Positions 7,790-15,994 of a stretch of 39,476 nucleotides of DNA are shown in pieces (the first letter of the stretch is position 1; every line of letters begins with the position of its first letter). The translations under genes and the position numbers were made by a program. The notes below the pieces were generated by a model, which was not told the origin of the DNA, made no database searches, and saw only the letters and a program-made list of their open reading frames with translations. This DNA comes from Acidobacteriaceae bacterium. GTDB taxonomy: Bacteria; Acidobacteriota; Terriglobia; Terriglobales; Acidobacteriaceae. The stretch spans positions 1-39,476 of the forward strand of contig JASHNS010000074.1 of the NCBI GenBank assembly GCA_030041515.1. The letters run 5' to 3'.

Positions 7790-8569
7790 GAGATTCTTTA
7801 CGGCCTCCACCCCGTGGAGGAAGCCCTGCGCTCCGGCTCGCGACGCTTCGACCACGTTTGCCTCGCCCGCGAGCGGCACGACGACCGGCTTGCCCAGGTG
7901 GCCGCGCTCTGCCGAGCGAACGGGGTCCGGCTCCGCACCGAGCCGCGCGAGGCCCTTACACGCCTGGCCCGTACGCCCGCCCACCAGGGTGTGGTCGCCG
8001 TCGTCCGCGAGCGCGAGTTCCTCGACGCCGAAGACCTCCTCGAAGGCCCCGAACCCCGCCTGGTCCTCGCTCTCGACAGCGTCGAAGATCCCCAGAACCT
8101 CGGCGCTCTGCTGCGCAGCGCGGAAGCCGCCGGCGTCGATGGCGTCCTTTTCGCCGAGCGCCGCTCCGCCCCCCTCAGCGCCGTGGCCATCAAAGCCTCC
8201 GCCGGAGCTGCCGAGCATCTCCGCCTGGCCCGCGTCGTCAACATCGTCCGCGCTCTGGAGCTCCTCAAAGAACGCGGCCTCTGGGTCGTCGGCCTCGACG
8301 AGCGCGGCGCCCAGGATTACGACCAGTACGATTTCACCTCCGGCGCCGTCATCGTGCTCGGCCGCGAAGGCGACGGCCTCCACGATCTTGTCCGCCGCAC
8401 CTGCGACCACCTGCTCCGCATCCCCATGTCCGGCCAGGTCGCGTCGCTCAACGTCTCCGCCGCCGGCGCCGTGGTCCTCTTTGAAGCTGCCCGCCAGCGC
8501 CGCGCCGGCCGCCAGCCGCAACGCGCCGCCATCTCCGCAAAAAAGCAGCAGAAGGGCCTCGGCTCATGA
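7787..8569 (+). CDS. rlmB: 23S rRNA 2'-O-methyltransferase, RlmB-type (SpoU/TrmH family)
   Basis: 260-aa SPOUT methyltransferase that probably methylates the 2'-O of a guanosine in 23S rRNA (G2251 in E. coli), using S-adenosylmethionine. The N-terminal substrate-binding domain starts with MEILYGLHPVEEALRSG, typical of RlmB. The knotted catalytic domain shows motif 1 with N104 and R110 (QNLGALLRSAEAAG), motif 2 (LGREGDGL, about 191-198, where GNEGxGL is usual) and motif 3 (LNVSAAGAVVLFEA, from 221). The longer frame to 7541 overlaps the divergent sigma gene and is not believed. The stop overlaps the next ATG (ATGA), so it is coupled to the M1-like gene. Assignment to RlmB rather than another TrmH-type enzyme is likely but not certain. 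Confidence 0.9.
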   Translation: MEILYGLHPVEEALRSGSRRFDHVCLARERHDDRLAQVAALCRANGVRLRTEPREALTRLARTPAHQGVVAVVREREFLDAEDLLEGPEPRLVLALDSVEDPQNLGALLRSAEAAGVDGVLFAERRSAPLSAVAIKASAGAAEHLRLARVVNIVRALELLKERGLWVVGLDERGAQDYDQYDFTSGAVIVLGREGDGLHDLVRRTCDHLLRIPMSGQVASLNVSAAGAVVLFEAARQRRAGRQPQRAAISAKKQQKGLGS

Positions 8570-10380
8570 AGTTTTTCTTTTGGATGGCCGCCGTTGCGCT
8601 CGGCGGCTCCATGGCGCTGGCGCAGCAAGCTCCCGAGCCTCAGATTGTTTTCTCCGGCCGTCCCCGGCCCTCCTCCACAGCGAAGGCCGCGCCGCAGGCG
8701 CTCACCGATGCGGAACGCCTCGCCGTGGACATCCATGCGTGGGATCTCGACGTCCGTCTGGAGCCCGACAGGCAGTCCATCGAAGCCCACGCACGCGTGA
8801 CGCTCCGTAATGCCGGCTCGGCGCCTTTGGCTGCCATCCCCCTTCAGCTTTCTTCGACCCTTCACTTTGAAGACGTTGGCTTCAACGGCAAGGCGCTTCC
8901 CTTCACCCAAACCATCCTCGCCAGCGATGCCGACCACACCGGCGCGCTCCGCGAAGCGGCGATCACGCCTCCCCAGCCGCTCGCGCCCGGAGCAGAAATT
9001 ACCCTTACCCTCGACTACGGCGGCGCCATCCCTGTCTCCGCCGAACGTGTCACCGACCTGGGCGCGCCCATCGGCGCTGCCGTCGCCTCCGACTGGGACC
9101 GCATCTCTCCGGACTTCACGGGCCTGCGCGGATTCGGCGACGTTGTTTGGTACCCGGTCAGCTCCGTCCCCGCGGCACTCGGCGACGGCGACAAGCTCTT
9201 CGTCGAGATCGGACGCCAGAAGCTCATGGACCAGGACGCCACGATGGCCCTGCACGTCACCGACGAATTCACCGGCGATCCGCCCAACGTGGCCCTGCTC
9301 AACGGCCGCTGGGTTCCGCTCAAACAGCCTTCGCTGATGCCCACCACCGCCTATCCCGGCGTCATCACATGTGCCTCGCCGGCCACGCGTCTCGGCTTTG
9401 AAGCGCCTTCGCTCTTCCTCGCCCGCCGCACCGAAACCGACGCCGGCAACATCCGGGTTCTTTCCACCCCAGCGGACCAGCCGCACGTCCAGGACTACCT
9501 CACCGCGGCCACCAGCGTCGCCCCGCTCGTCCAGCGCTGGCTCGGCAACAAGCCGCACCCGAGGTTCACAGTTCTCGATCTCCCCGAAGCCGCCGACGCA
9601 CCCGCCGAGACAGGCAATGTCCTCGCCATTCCGCTGGCGTCGGAGGACCCGGAGAAGCTCGCGCCCCTCGTCGCCCACGGCCTCGCCCACGCCGCCTTCT
9701 GGTCGCCGCGCGCCTGGCTCAACGAAGGTGTCGCCAACTTTATCGGCACGCTCTGGGTCGAGTCTGCCGACGGACGCACCGCCGCGCTCGAAAGCCTCAA
9801 TGCCGGGCGCCCTGCGCTTGCCCTCGCCGAGCCCGCGGTGCCCGGCGACGGGCGCGGCCAGGACCTCCTCCATGCGGAAAGCTCGGTCTACTACCGCACC
9901 AAAGCGACGTACGTCCTCTGGATGCTGCGCTCCCTCGTCGGCGACGACGCTCTTCAGAGCGCCCTCCAGGCTTACAATCCCGCCCAGGATACCGCGCCCG
10001 AGACCTTCGAGCGCCTCGTTGAAAATGCCTCCCACAAGGATCTCGGCTGGTTTTTCTCGAATTGGGTTAACCACGACGACGGCCTGCCCGATCTCTCCAT
10101 CGCCGGCGTCTACTTCTCTCCTGAGGCGCACTTTACCCAACTCGTCGCCATCGACATCGTGAACAACGGCTACGCCGAGGCCGAGGTCCCCGTCACCGTC
10201 AAAGGCGCCAACACCTCAGACACCGTCAACGTGCGCGTTCCCGCCCACGGAAGCGTCACCCACCGCGTCATCTTCCAGGAAATGCCCACAGAAGTCATCG
10301 TGAATGACGGCAGCATCCCCGAAGTCCAGGCCAGCGAGCACGTGAAGACGCTGAAGCAAGTGCCCTCCAGCACCTTCTAG
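8566..10380 (+). CDS. secreted M1 peptidase-like protein, probably catalytically dead
   Basis: 604-aa protein with a signal peptide (MKFFFWMAAVALGGSMALAQQ). Residues about 55-170 form the N-terminal beta domain of M1 aminopeptidases (DLDVRLEPDRQSIEAHARVTLRNAG). The gluzincin domain has LVAHGLAHAAFWSPRAWLNEGVANF at 368-392. The zinc motif HExxH reads H371-G-L-A-H375: both His ligands and the downstream NEG Glu (E387) remain, but the catalytic Glu is Gly. The spacing to E387 is 11 residues rather than the usual 18. It may still bind metal or peptide but should not hydrolyse by the normal mechanism. A C-terminal Ig-like region (about 500-585) follows. The ATG overlaps the rlmB stop. A chaperone-like or scaffold role in the envelope is speculation. 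Confidence 0.85.
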   Translation: MKFFFWMAAVALGGSMALAQQAPEPQIVFSGRPRPSSTAKAAPQALTDAERLAVDIHAWDLDVRLEPDRQSIEAHARVTLRNAGSAPLAAIPLQLSSTLHFEDVGFNGKALPFTQTILASDADHTGALREAAITPPQPLAPGAEITLTLDYGGAIPVSAERVTDLGAPIGAAVASDWDRISPDFTGLRGFGDVVWYPVSSVPAALGDGDKLFVEIGRQKLMDQDATMALHVTDEFTGDPPNVALLNGRWVPLKQPSLMPTTAYPGVITCASPATRLGFEAPSLFLARRTETDAGNIRVLSTPADQPHVQDYLTAATSVAPLVQRWLGNKPHPRFTVLDLPEAADAPAETGNVLAIPLASEDPEKLAPLVAHGLAHAAFWSPRAWLNEGVANFIGTLWVESADGRTAALESLNAGRPALALAEPAVPGDGRGQDLLHAESSVYYRTKATYVLWMLRSLVGDDALQSALQAYNPAQDTAPETFERLVENASHKDLGWFFSNWVNHDDGLPDLSIAGVYFSPEAHFTQLVAIDIVNNGYAEAEVPVTVKGANTSDTVNVRVPAHGSVTHRVIFQEMPTEVIVNDGSIPEVQASEHVKTLKQVPSSTF

Positions 10381-10414
10381 CTTGTGCCGGTTGCGGCCGA
10401 GCTTTCTCTCTTTC

Positions 10415-10500
10415 TCATCCTGAGCGAGCCAGCAGAATTCGCTGCTCCCGCCGCCTGGCGCATCAGAATGAAAGGCGGCGAGTCGAAGAACCTGCATTTC
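10415..10500. repeat. dispersed-type intergenic repeat, two head-to-head copies
   Basis: The gap between the convergent M1-like and AsmA-like genes holds TCATCCTGAGCG (10415-10426, plus strand) and a related TCATTCTGATGCG read on the minus strand (10471-10459), followed by GAAGAACCTGCATTTC. From memory, TCATYCTGAGCG ... AAGRAYCTGC elements are frequent between genes in Acidobacteriota. The copy here looks interrupted by, or folded around, the hairpin at 10449-10480. Confidence 0.5.
10449..10480. terminator. stem-loop between convergent genes
   Basis: CGCCGCCT (10449-10456) and AGGCGGCG (10473-10480) form a perfect 8-bp stem around a 16-nt loop. It lies 69 nt past the M1-like stop and 48 nt past the AsmA-like stop. 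There is no U-tract on either strand, so it is a weak or Rho-assisted bidirectional terminator at best. Confidence 0.45.
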
Positions 10501-10527
10501 TTCTGCCCCTGCGCCCCGCAGTCTCCC

Positions 10528-13116
10528 TCACCGCCCCACCAGCGGCCGCGCCATCGTCCCGTGCACGTCCACCGTTCCGCTGCGCGCCCGGATCGTCAGA
10601 TCCACGCTGCGGTCGAAGCCGATGCTCCCGCGTACCGGAGTCACGTGTCCCGTATGCGACAAGCCCCCGCCGGTTAGGTTCAGCGTGCGATTCACGACGC
10701 TGCCGCCGCCCGTCCACAGCGCGAAATTCCCCAGCGGTCCCGCGTCGGCGGAAAACCCGCCGTTCTGCCACGTGAAGTGAAATTCGCCCGCCGCCGAAGC
10801 GTCCAGCTCCGCCGTGCTCCGTCCGCTCAGCGTCAGCCGGGTCTCCCCGTCGAATCGTCCCGCGCCCCAGTGCTCCCGAAACAGCGACGCCGCCGCGGAA
10901 GGCCGCAGCCCCGTCCCCCGCACATCCAGGCTCCAGTTCGGCACGCCGTCCCTGAGGGTCATCGCGCCGGTCGCATGCAGCGTTCCCCCCAGCGCCGACG
11001 CGTCGACGGATTTCAGCGTCAGCCCCGCCGGGCCGACCGCAATCGAGGCTGTGGCCTGCCGCAGCACCAGCCGATCCAGATTGAACGCTCCCGCCTGAAT
11101 CGTCCCGTCCAGCAACGGCCACGGCGACCGTTGAGTTCCCAGAGTGCCGGCAAACATCCGTCCCAAAAATCCGCGCCGCTGACCCCGGAGCGCCGCGGAC
11201 AAGGCCGAACCACTCAGCACCGGCGCCTCCAGCGTGAACGTCGCCGCGCACGGCGTCGGCTGATCGCAGACCTGGGGATACGCCAAAGAGCCGTGCAGCG
11301 CCAGGCCCTGATAGTGAATCGCCGCATTGCGCCACGCGATCTGCTGCGCGTCGATCACGATGTCCGCCGAGTCCACATTCACCGGCGCAGCCAGAAAACC
11401 CGGCCGCAACTGCAGCCCCGTCGCGTGAACCGTACCGCTGGTGCTCAGTCCCAGCCCCGTGCCCGCCAGCGGAGGCAGCCATGCGCCGCTCGTCGTCACG
11501 TTCAGGTCCGCGCGTCCTTTCCGCCCGGCCGCCGCCAGCGTATGGTTCAGCAGCCCCAGCGTCGCTCCGGGCGCGGTCAACCGCTGCAGCGAAGCGGGAC
11601 CGGCAACATGCAGCGTGAAGCCGCCGCGCGTTAGGCTGCCATCCGCAATCAGCGGCGCCGGCTCGCCAAACGGAATCGCCGCAGGCTCGAGCAAAATCCC
11701 ATGCTGTGGCGCAAGCGCGGCTGCCGATCTCGCCGTCCCTCCCGCACGGCCCGCGTGCCCCCGTTTCTCCATCCCCTGCGCCGCCGAAGTGGCCGCAACG
11801 AAATGCAGCTCCGGCAAAGAGAACGTTCCACCCCCATTCGTAATCGACAATCCCGTTACCGTGGCATCGCCGGACAGCACGCGCTTCGCCCCCATCCAAT
11901 CTCCGGCTGCGCTGCCCGGCGCTCCGCCGGTCACGAGCCGGAATGCGCCGTCGATATCGCCGGCCGCACTCGCGTTCTGCAGGCTGGAACGCATCAGCCC
12001 CGCCAGCGATAACGGGAACTCCGCGGAAACGTGGTTGATCTCCAGTTGCAGATCGGCGCCGCCATCACTCGATCCCCGCACCCTCCCGGTCAGCAGCAGA
12101 TGCCCAGGCGCAACCGGCAGGAAGCACGTGATCTGATCCAGCGCCCGCTGCTCGTGCAGATACTCCGCGCTGCACGTCGCGCTCACATCCATGGACGAGA
12201 GAGGCTGGAATTCCTGGCGCCGCAGGTTGCCGATGCTGACCGTGGAGTGCAGTCGCAGATCGGCCAGCGTGCCGCTCACCTGCCCCGTCAAATTCATGCC
12301 GCCCCGCCAGCCGGTGTCCTGCCCGATCAGCAACTCGCTCACCTGCCCCAGTTGCGCGCCTCTCCAGGCCACGGTCAGGTTCACAGGCAGCGTTCTCAGC
12401 ATCGTTCCGCGCCGCAGCGATCCCGCTACGTTCAGTTCGCCCACGTCCAGCAGCTCCAGCGGCAAATCCGTCCGTGCCGGTTGTGCCTTCATTCGCAGCC
12501 GCCATTCCCCGCCGCCCGATTGCCACATGGAAAACTCTGCGTTCATCAGCGAGAATGGCTTCTTTTCCACGCCGTCCTTGAAGTTAATGCGCGAATCCGT
12601 CGCCTCGATGTACGGGAAGCGCGGCGTGGGCCCCGCATGCCGTTGCCCCGTCGGCGCGTTCGGGATCCGGGAGGCGCGCAGCAGAATCGAGTTCACGCTC
12701 CACTGCCCTGCGCTGTTCCTCACCAAATTCAGGCTGGCCTGGTCCAGGCTGATTCGGCTGATCTCCAGCCGCCGCCGCCACAGCGAGCTCAGCCGCAGCG
12801 ACACCACTACAGAATTCGCATGCAGCGCCGGCTCATATCCAAACGCCGGATCTTCCTCCACCGTCAGGTTGCTCAGCGCGATGCCCGGAACCGGCAGCAG
12901 TTGCAGCGAAATTCCGCCCACCGCAACCGGTCTGCCCAGCGCCGCCGCTATGCTTGCCGTGATCGATCGCCGATACTTCCCCAGGCTCACCAGCGGAGGC
13001 ACAAAGATGGCCACCAGCAACACCACTCCCAGCAGAAGAACCGCGATCCCTTGTCGCCTGCGCCGAGTTCGCTGCTCCGGCGTTAGCTCTTCCCCCAGCT
13101 CGTCCTCGGCGTTCAT
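10528..13116 (-). CDS. AsmA-family inner-membrane protein
   Basis: 862-aa protein with a cytoplasmic N-terminus, one membrane anchor (about 24-46, GIAVLLLGVVLLVAIFVPPLV) and a very long periplasmic part. The AsmA signature is at the start of the exported region: SITASIAAALGRPVAVGGISLQLLPVPGIALSNLTVEEDPAFG. The rest is a repetitive beta-rich chain (VSLRLSSLWRRRLEISRISLDQASLNLVR and later TLHATGAMTLRDG-type repeats) consistent with the bridge-like lipid-transport fold proposed for AsmA/TamB-type proteins. The likely role is phospholipid or outer-membrane homeostasis. It is the last gene of the rnc-lepB-lepB operon, 2 nt after the second lepB. Co-expression with signal peptidases fits an envelope-biogenesis module. 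Confidence 0.88.
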   Translation of the reverse strand: MNAEDELGEELTPEQRTRRRRQGIAVLLLGVVLLVAIFVPPLVSLGKYRRSITASIAAALGRPVAVGGISLQLLPVPGIALSNLTVEEDPAFGYEPALHANSVVVSLRLSSLWRRRLEISRISLDQASLNLVRNSAGQWSVNSILLRASRIPNAPTGQRHAGPTPRFPYIEATDSRINFKDGVEKKPFSLMNAEFSMWQSGGGEWRLRMKAQPARTDLPLELLDVGELNVAGSLRRGTMLRTLPVNLTVAWRGAQLGQVSELLIGQDTGWRGGMNLTGQVSGTLADLRLHSTVSIGNLRRQEFQPLSSMDVSATCSAEYLHEQRALDQITCFLPVAPGHLLLTGRVRGSSDGGADLQLEINHVSAEFPLSLAGLMRSSLQNASAAGDIDGAFRLVTGGAPGSAAGDWMGAKRVLSGDATVTGLSITNGGGTFSLPELHFVAATSAAQGMEKRGHAGRAGGTARSAAALAPQHGILLEPAAIPFGEPAPLIADGSLTRGGFTLHVAGPASLQRLTAPGATLGLLNHTLAAAGRKGRADLNVTTSGAWLPPLAGTGLGLSTSGTVHATGLQLRPGFLAAPVNVDSADIVIDAQQIAWRNAAIHYQGLALHGSLAYPQVCDQPTPCAATFTLEAPVLSGSALSAALRGQRRGFLGRMFAGTLGTQRSPWPLLDGTIQAGAFNLDRLVLRQATASIAVGPAGLTLKSVDASALGGTLHATGAMTLRDGVPNWSLDVRGTGLRPSAAASLFREHWGAGRFDGETRLTLSGRSTAELDASAAGEFHFTWQNGGFSADAGPLGNFALWTGGGSVVNRTLNLTGGGLSHTGHVTPVRGSIGFDRSVDLTIRARSGTVDVHGTMARPLVGR

Positions 13117-13118
13117 GA

Positions 13119-13901
13119 CTAATGGATCACGTGGAAAGTGCGGCTCCAGCGCGTTTCTGTGAAGAAGTGGAGCGTTTCATGCCCGATCCACGCAATCTGG
13201 TCCGCGAACGATGTTTTATATTGCTCGCTGTCCGGTGTCCGGAACGACCAATAGACCAGAAGCGGCCGTCCCACAATGTTCGCGCGCGGTACAAACCCCC
13301 AGTACCGGCTGTCCAGGCTCACCGTGCGATTGTCCCCCATCACGAAATACATCCCCGGAGGAACCACCAAATCCCCATTCTGGATGTACTGCGGCAGCGC
13401 CTCCGCCCATTCTGCCGTCACATCGTCGTCCGGCGGCGGAGGCACATCCGGAAAATCGTCGCGATACGGCAGGAATCCCGGCTGATCCGGCGGATCCTTC
13501 ACCCACGGCTCCTTCAGCGCAACCCCGTTCCGGTACACCACGCCGTTCTCCAGATGAATATGGTCCCCCGGCAGCCCGATCACCCGTTTCACCAGAAACA
13601 GATGTTGCCCATTCGCCTCCAGCGTGGGCTTATAGAAGACGATGATGTCGTCGCGGTGCACGTCACGGTAATACACAAACGGCGCCCACTTTGCCGGCGG
13701 AGCCAGCGTGATCCGATTCACCAGCACGTGATCACCGATCAGCAGCGTGTTCTCCATCGACGACGACGGAATCGCAAAATTCTGGAAGATGAATGTCAGA
13801 ACGAAAAGCCCCACCACCAGGACGCCGCAAATAGAGGCAAACGCTTCGAGGGGAGTTTCTTCGCTGGGCTGTCGGGGCTTCTTTTCCAAATCTTCGTCCA
13901 T
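13119..13901 (-). CDS. lepB: signal peptidase I (paralogue A)
   Basis: 260-aa membrane-anchored serine protease that removes signal peptides from exported preproteins. One membrane span (about 21-42, ICGVLVVGLFVLTFIFQNF) is followed by the catalytic Ser box IPSSSMENTL with S48 as nucleophile, then the general-base Lys K105 in LFLVKRVIGLPGD. The last box, MGDNRTVSLDSRYWGFV, is intact. An insertion rich in Pro and Asp (about 137-160, FPDVPPPPDDDV) separates the boxes. The C-terminus is extended by about 40 residues past the usual end. It lies 16 nt after the other lepB gene and 2 nt before the AsmA-like gene. Both catalytic residues are present, so it should be active. Confidence 0.95.
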   Translation of the reverse strand: MDEDLEKKPRQPSEETPLEAFASICGVLVVGLFVLTFIFQNFAIPSSSMENTLLIGDHVLVNRITLAPPAKWAPFVYYRDVHRDDIIVFYKPTLEANGQHLFLVKRVIGLPGDHIHLENGVVYRNGVALKEPWVKDPPDQPGFLPYRDDFPDVPPPPDDDVTAEWAEALPQYIQNGDLVVPPGMYFVMGDNRTVSLDSRYWGFVPRANIVGRPLLVYWSFRTPDSEQYKTSFADQIAWIGHETLHFFTETRWSRTFHVIH

Positions 13902-13917
13902 GGGCCGGATCAGACTT

Positions 13918-14826
13918 TCAGCGCAGCACGCGCCCGATTCGATCCCAGCGCGCGAAGTCCTTCAGCCTGTCCAGCAGATCGCTTTTCTGCTTTAGGCTAT
14001 CATCCTGCGTGGGATCGGTGGACGACGGTTCGCGCAGCGAGAAATAGATCAGCAATCCCCGCCCCACAATGTTCTGCCGCGGCACGAATCCCCAGTACCG
14101 GCTGTCGCGGCTGAAATTGCGGTTGTCCCCCAGAACGAAATACTGGCCCCGCGGCACCACCAGCTCCCCCGCATGCACGTCCCGCTGCATCTGTTGCCAC
14201 CATCCCGGATCCACTCCCGGATCGGTGTACAACCGCTGCGGAAAATCGTCGCGGTACGCATCGGGATATGCCGGCTCGAAGGCCACGTACGGCTCGTCCT
14301 GCGGAACGCCATCGATGTCCGCCAGTCCATCCTGCAGATGGACCGTCTCGCCCGGCACCGCAATCACCCGCTTCACCACATGCTCTGAAGGTTGATCCGG
14401 ATAGTGGAAGACGATCACGTCTCCGCGCTGCGGCTCACGATACGGCAGCAGCCACTGCCACTCGCCCGGCGGCGCGTAGATCATCTTGTTCACCAGAACA
14501 AAATCGCCCACCAGCAATGTATGTTCCATCGATTCCGACGGAATCCGGAATGGCTGCGCAATAAAAGTCAGCACAAATACAGCCGCCGCCAGCACCCGGA
14601 AAAGCGACGCCACGATATCCAGAACGTTCGGCACCACCGCGTCCCGCGACCGCTCCGGTCCCAGCAACTGACGCCGCAGCGCCAAATCATCGCTCCCCCC
14701 GGAACCGCCTCCAGCCGGACGCATCGGTGGTGGCGCAGGACACTCCATCGCATCCGCGCGCATCGGTGGTGGCACGGGAGTCTCCATCTCATCCGCGCGA
14801 TCCGGCGGCGGTACGCTGGCGCTCAT
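13918..14826 (-). CDS. lepB: signal peptidase I (paralogue B) with Pro-rich repeat N-terminus
   Basis: 302-aa signal peptidase I. The start is taken as ATG 14826 because it overlaps the rnc stop as ATGA; the longer frame would run into rnc. Residues 1-37 are a cytoplasmic Pro/Met/Asp-rich tail built from 13-residue repeats (RADEMETPVPPPM, RADAMECPAPPPM), encoded by a 39-bp DNA repeat. The membrane span is at about 70-90. The Ser box IPSESMEHTL has S99 and the Lys box HVVKRVIAVPGE has K152; GDNRNFSRDSRYWGFV closes the fold. All catalytic features are intact. It is about 40-45% similar by eye to the next lepB in the operon, so this is a local duplication with division of labour possible. Confidence 0.94.
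   Translation of the reverse strand: MSASVPPPDRADEMETPVPPPMRADAMECPAPPPMRPAGGGSGGSDDLALRRQLLGPERSRDAVVPNVLDIVASLFRVLAAAVFVLTFIAQPFRIPSESMEHTLLVGDFVLVNKMIYAPPGEWQWLLPYREPQRGDVIVFHYPDQPSEHVVKRVIAVPGETVHLQDGLADIDGVPQDEPYVAFEPAYPDAYRDDFPQRLYTDPGVDPGWWQQMQRDVHAGELVVPRGQYFVLGDNRNFSRDSRYWGFVPRQNIVGRGLLIYFSLREPSSTDPTQDDSLKQKSDLLDRLKDFARWDRIGRVLR
14720..14797. repeat. two tandem 39-bp repeats inside lepB paralogue B
   Basis: Units at 14720-14758 and 14759-14797 differ at only a few positions, and a decayed third unit follows to about 14826. The 39-bp length keeps the reading frame and encodes a 13-aa Pro-rich unit in the cytoplasmic tail. The sharp identity suggests recent slippage expansion. Confidence 0.85.
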
Positions 14827-15620
14827 TCCCCATTCTCCCGCAGGCTCTCCAGCGCCTGGCGCGCGGCATCCTGCTCCGCCAGTTTGCGATTCCGTCCCCT
14901 GCCCGTCGCCAGCGACTTCCCCCCGCACCGCACTTCAACGAAAAACTCCTTGGAGTGGTCCGGACCGCTCTCCGCCGTTGTTCGATACTCCGGCTGCCCC
15001 AGTCTCCGCGCCTGTAGCAGCTCCTGCAATCCCGATTTGTAGTCGCCAATCCCCGAGCCCGCCAGCAATTGTCCCCCCAGCGCCTCTGCCGAGGGATCCA
15101 TCACCAGCCGATCCACAATGCGGCGCACCGTCTCCAGCCCCGCATCCAGAAAAATCGCTCCCAGCACCGCCTCCATCGCATTGGCCAGCAGCGCGGGCTT
15201 CGCCCGGCCGCCGCTGTTCTCTTCGCTGCGCCCCAGCAGCAGATACCGCCCGAGATCCAGTTGCCGCGCCACCTGCCCCAAATGCCGGCGGCTCACCAGC
15301 GCGCCGCGCAGCCGCGTCAGATCGCCCTCCCGCAGATCAGGAAATCGCAGATAGAGCGACTCAGCCGCCGCCAGTCCAATCACCGCATCGCCCAAAAACT
15401 CCAGGCGCTCGTTGTCGGCCAGCGCTTCGGCTCCGCCGTCGCGCGATCCCTCCCGGGTCAGCGACCGGTGCGTCAGAGCCTGCTCGAGCAGTTTGGAATT
15501 CACAAAGGGGTGGCCCAGCCGGATTTCCAGCTCCCGCAGCGGCGCGGGAAGCGATGCCTTCTCCACGTCGGCCGAAAGCGCGCCGATCGGTACGCCGGGA
15601 TCGTGAACAGAGGACTCCAT
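14823..15620 (-). CDS. rnc: ribonuclease III
   Basis: 265-aa double-stranded-RNA endonuclease for rRNA processing and mRNA control. The signature NERLEFLGDAV is at 70-80 (E74 and D78 are the expected metal-site acids). The second metal motif reads LLANAMEAVLGAIFLDAG, with E150 present but Asn at 147 where Asp is common. A C-terminal dsRNA-binding domain spans about 187-262 (DYKSGLQELLQARRLGQPEYRTTAESGPDHSKEFFVEV ... AEQDAARQALESL). An N-terminal extension of about 25 residues is present. The start is supported by GAGGAAGG 8 nt upstream. It heads an operon with two signal peptidases and an AsmA-like protein; rnc next to lepB is a common bacterial pairing. Confidence 0.96.
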   Translation of the reverse strand: MESSVHDPGVPIGALSADVEKASLPAPLRELEIRLGHPFVNSKLLEQALTHRSLTREGSRDGGAEALADNERLEFLGDAVIGLAAAESLYLRFPDLREGDLTRLRGALVSRRHLGQVARQLDLGRYLLLGRSEENSGGRAKPALLANAMEAVLGAIFLDAGLETVRRIVDRLVMDPSAEALGGQLLAGSGIGDYKSGLQELLQARRLGQPEYRTTAESGPDHSKEFFVEVRCGGKSLATGRGRNRKLAEQDAARQALESLRENGE

Positions 15621-15715
15621 GCGCCGCTTCCTTCCTCATTATGGCAGAGGCAGGCAAACGGCCAGGATCATGGATTGCGACGAACGCGGTTGGCTGCGCG
15701 GCGCTCGGCCGAGGG

Positions 15716-15994
15716 CTAGCTCGCTACCCCAATCGACCGCACAAACAGATCCGCGCCAATCTCCGGCGACAGGAAGACCAGTTCCCACGCCCCTCCCGTC
15801 TTCCAGGTATTCACCCGATGATTGGCAAACACCACCTGGTACGGTCCATCCGGCGCTTCGGGAGCTTCATCGGTGATCCGGCAGCGCGTGAAAATGCGGC
15901 CGGTGGACGAGCTCTCCTGCCAAACCTCCAGCGTGCATCTGAACTCGACATCGGGAGCACGCAGTACAGCGGGGATACGAGCAACGAAACTCAC
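15716..15994 (-). CDS. small protein of unknown function (92 aa), GTG start
   Basis: I do not recognise the family. The product (FVARIPAVLRAPDVEFRCTLEVWQES ... RVNTWKTGGAWELVFLSPEIGAD) looks beta-rich and cytoplasmic, with no signal peptide or membrane segment. The start is taken as GTG 15994, because GGTGGAG sits 8 nt upstream and a tiny eight-codon reading frame (MEKVEIPL) ends in a TGA that overlaps this GTG. The longer frame to 16066 reads as unlikely protein. It lies 95 bp upstream of rnc on the same strand, so it may be co-transcribed. No function is suggested by the context. Confidence 0.6.
   Translation of the reverse strand: MSFVARIPAVLRAPDVEFRCTLEVWQESSSTGRIFTRCRITDEAPEAPDGPYQVVFANHRVNTWKTGGAWELVFLSPEIGADLFVRSIGVAS

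Noticed and set aside
8317-10140. Long minus-strand open frame opposite the M1-like gene
   Set aside because: Antisense shadow with Gly/Arg/Glu-rich composition; no domain, and the plus strand encodes a signal peptide and M1 domains.
10463-11899. Minus-strand frame overlapping the AsmA-like gene in another frame
   Set aside because: Gly/Arg/Ala-rich frame shift of a real gene, without a plausible start.
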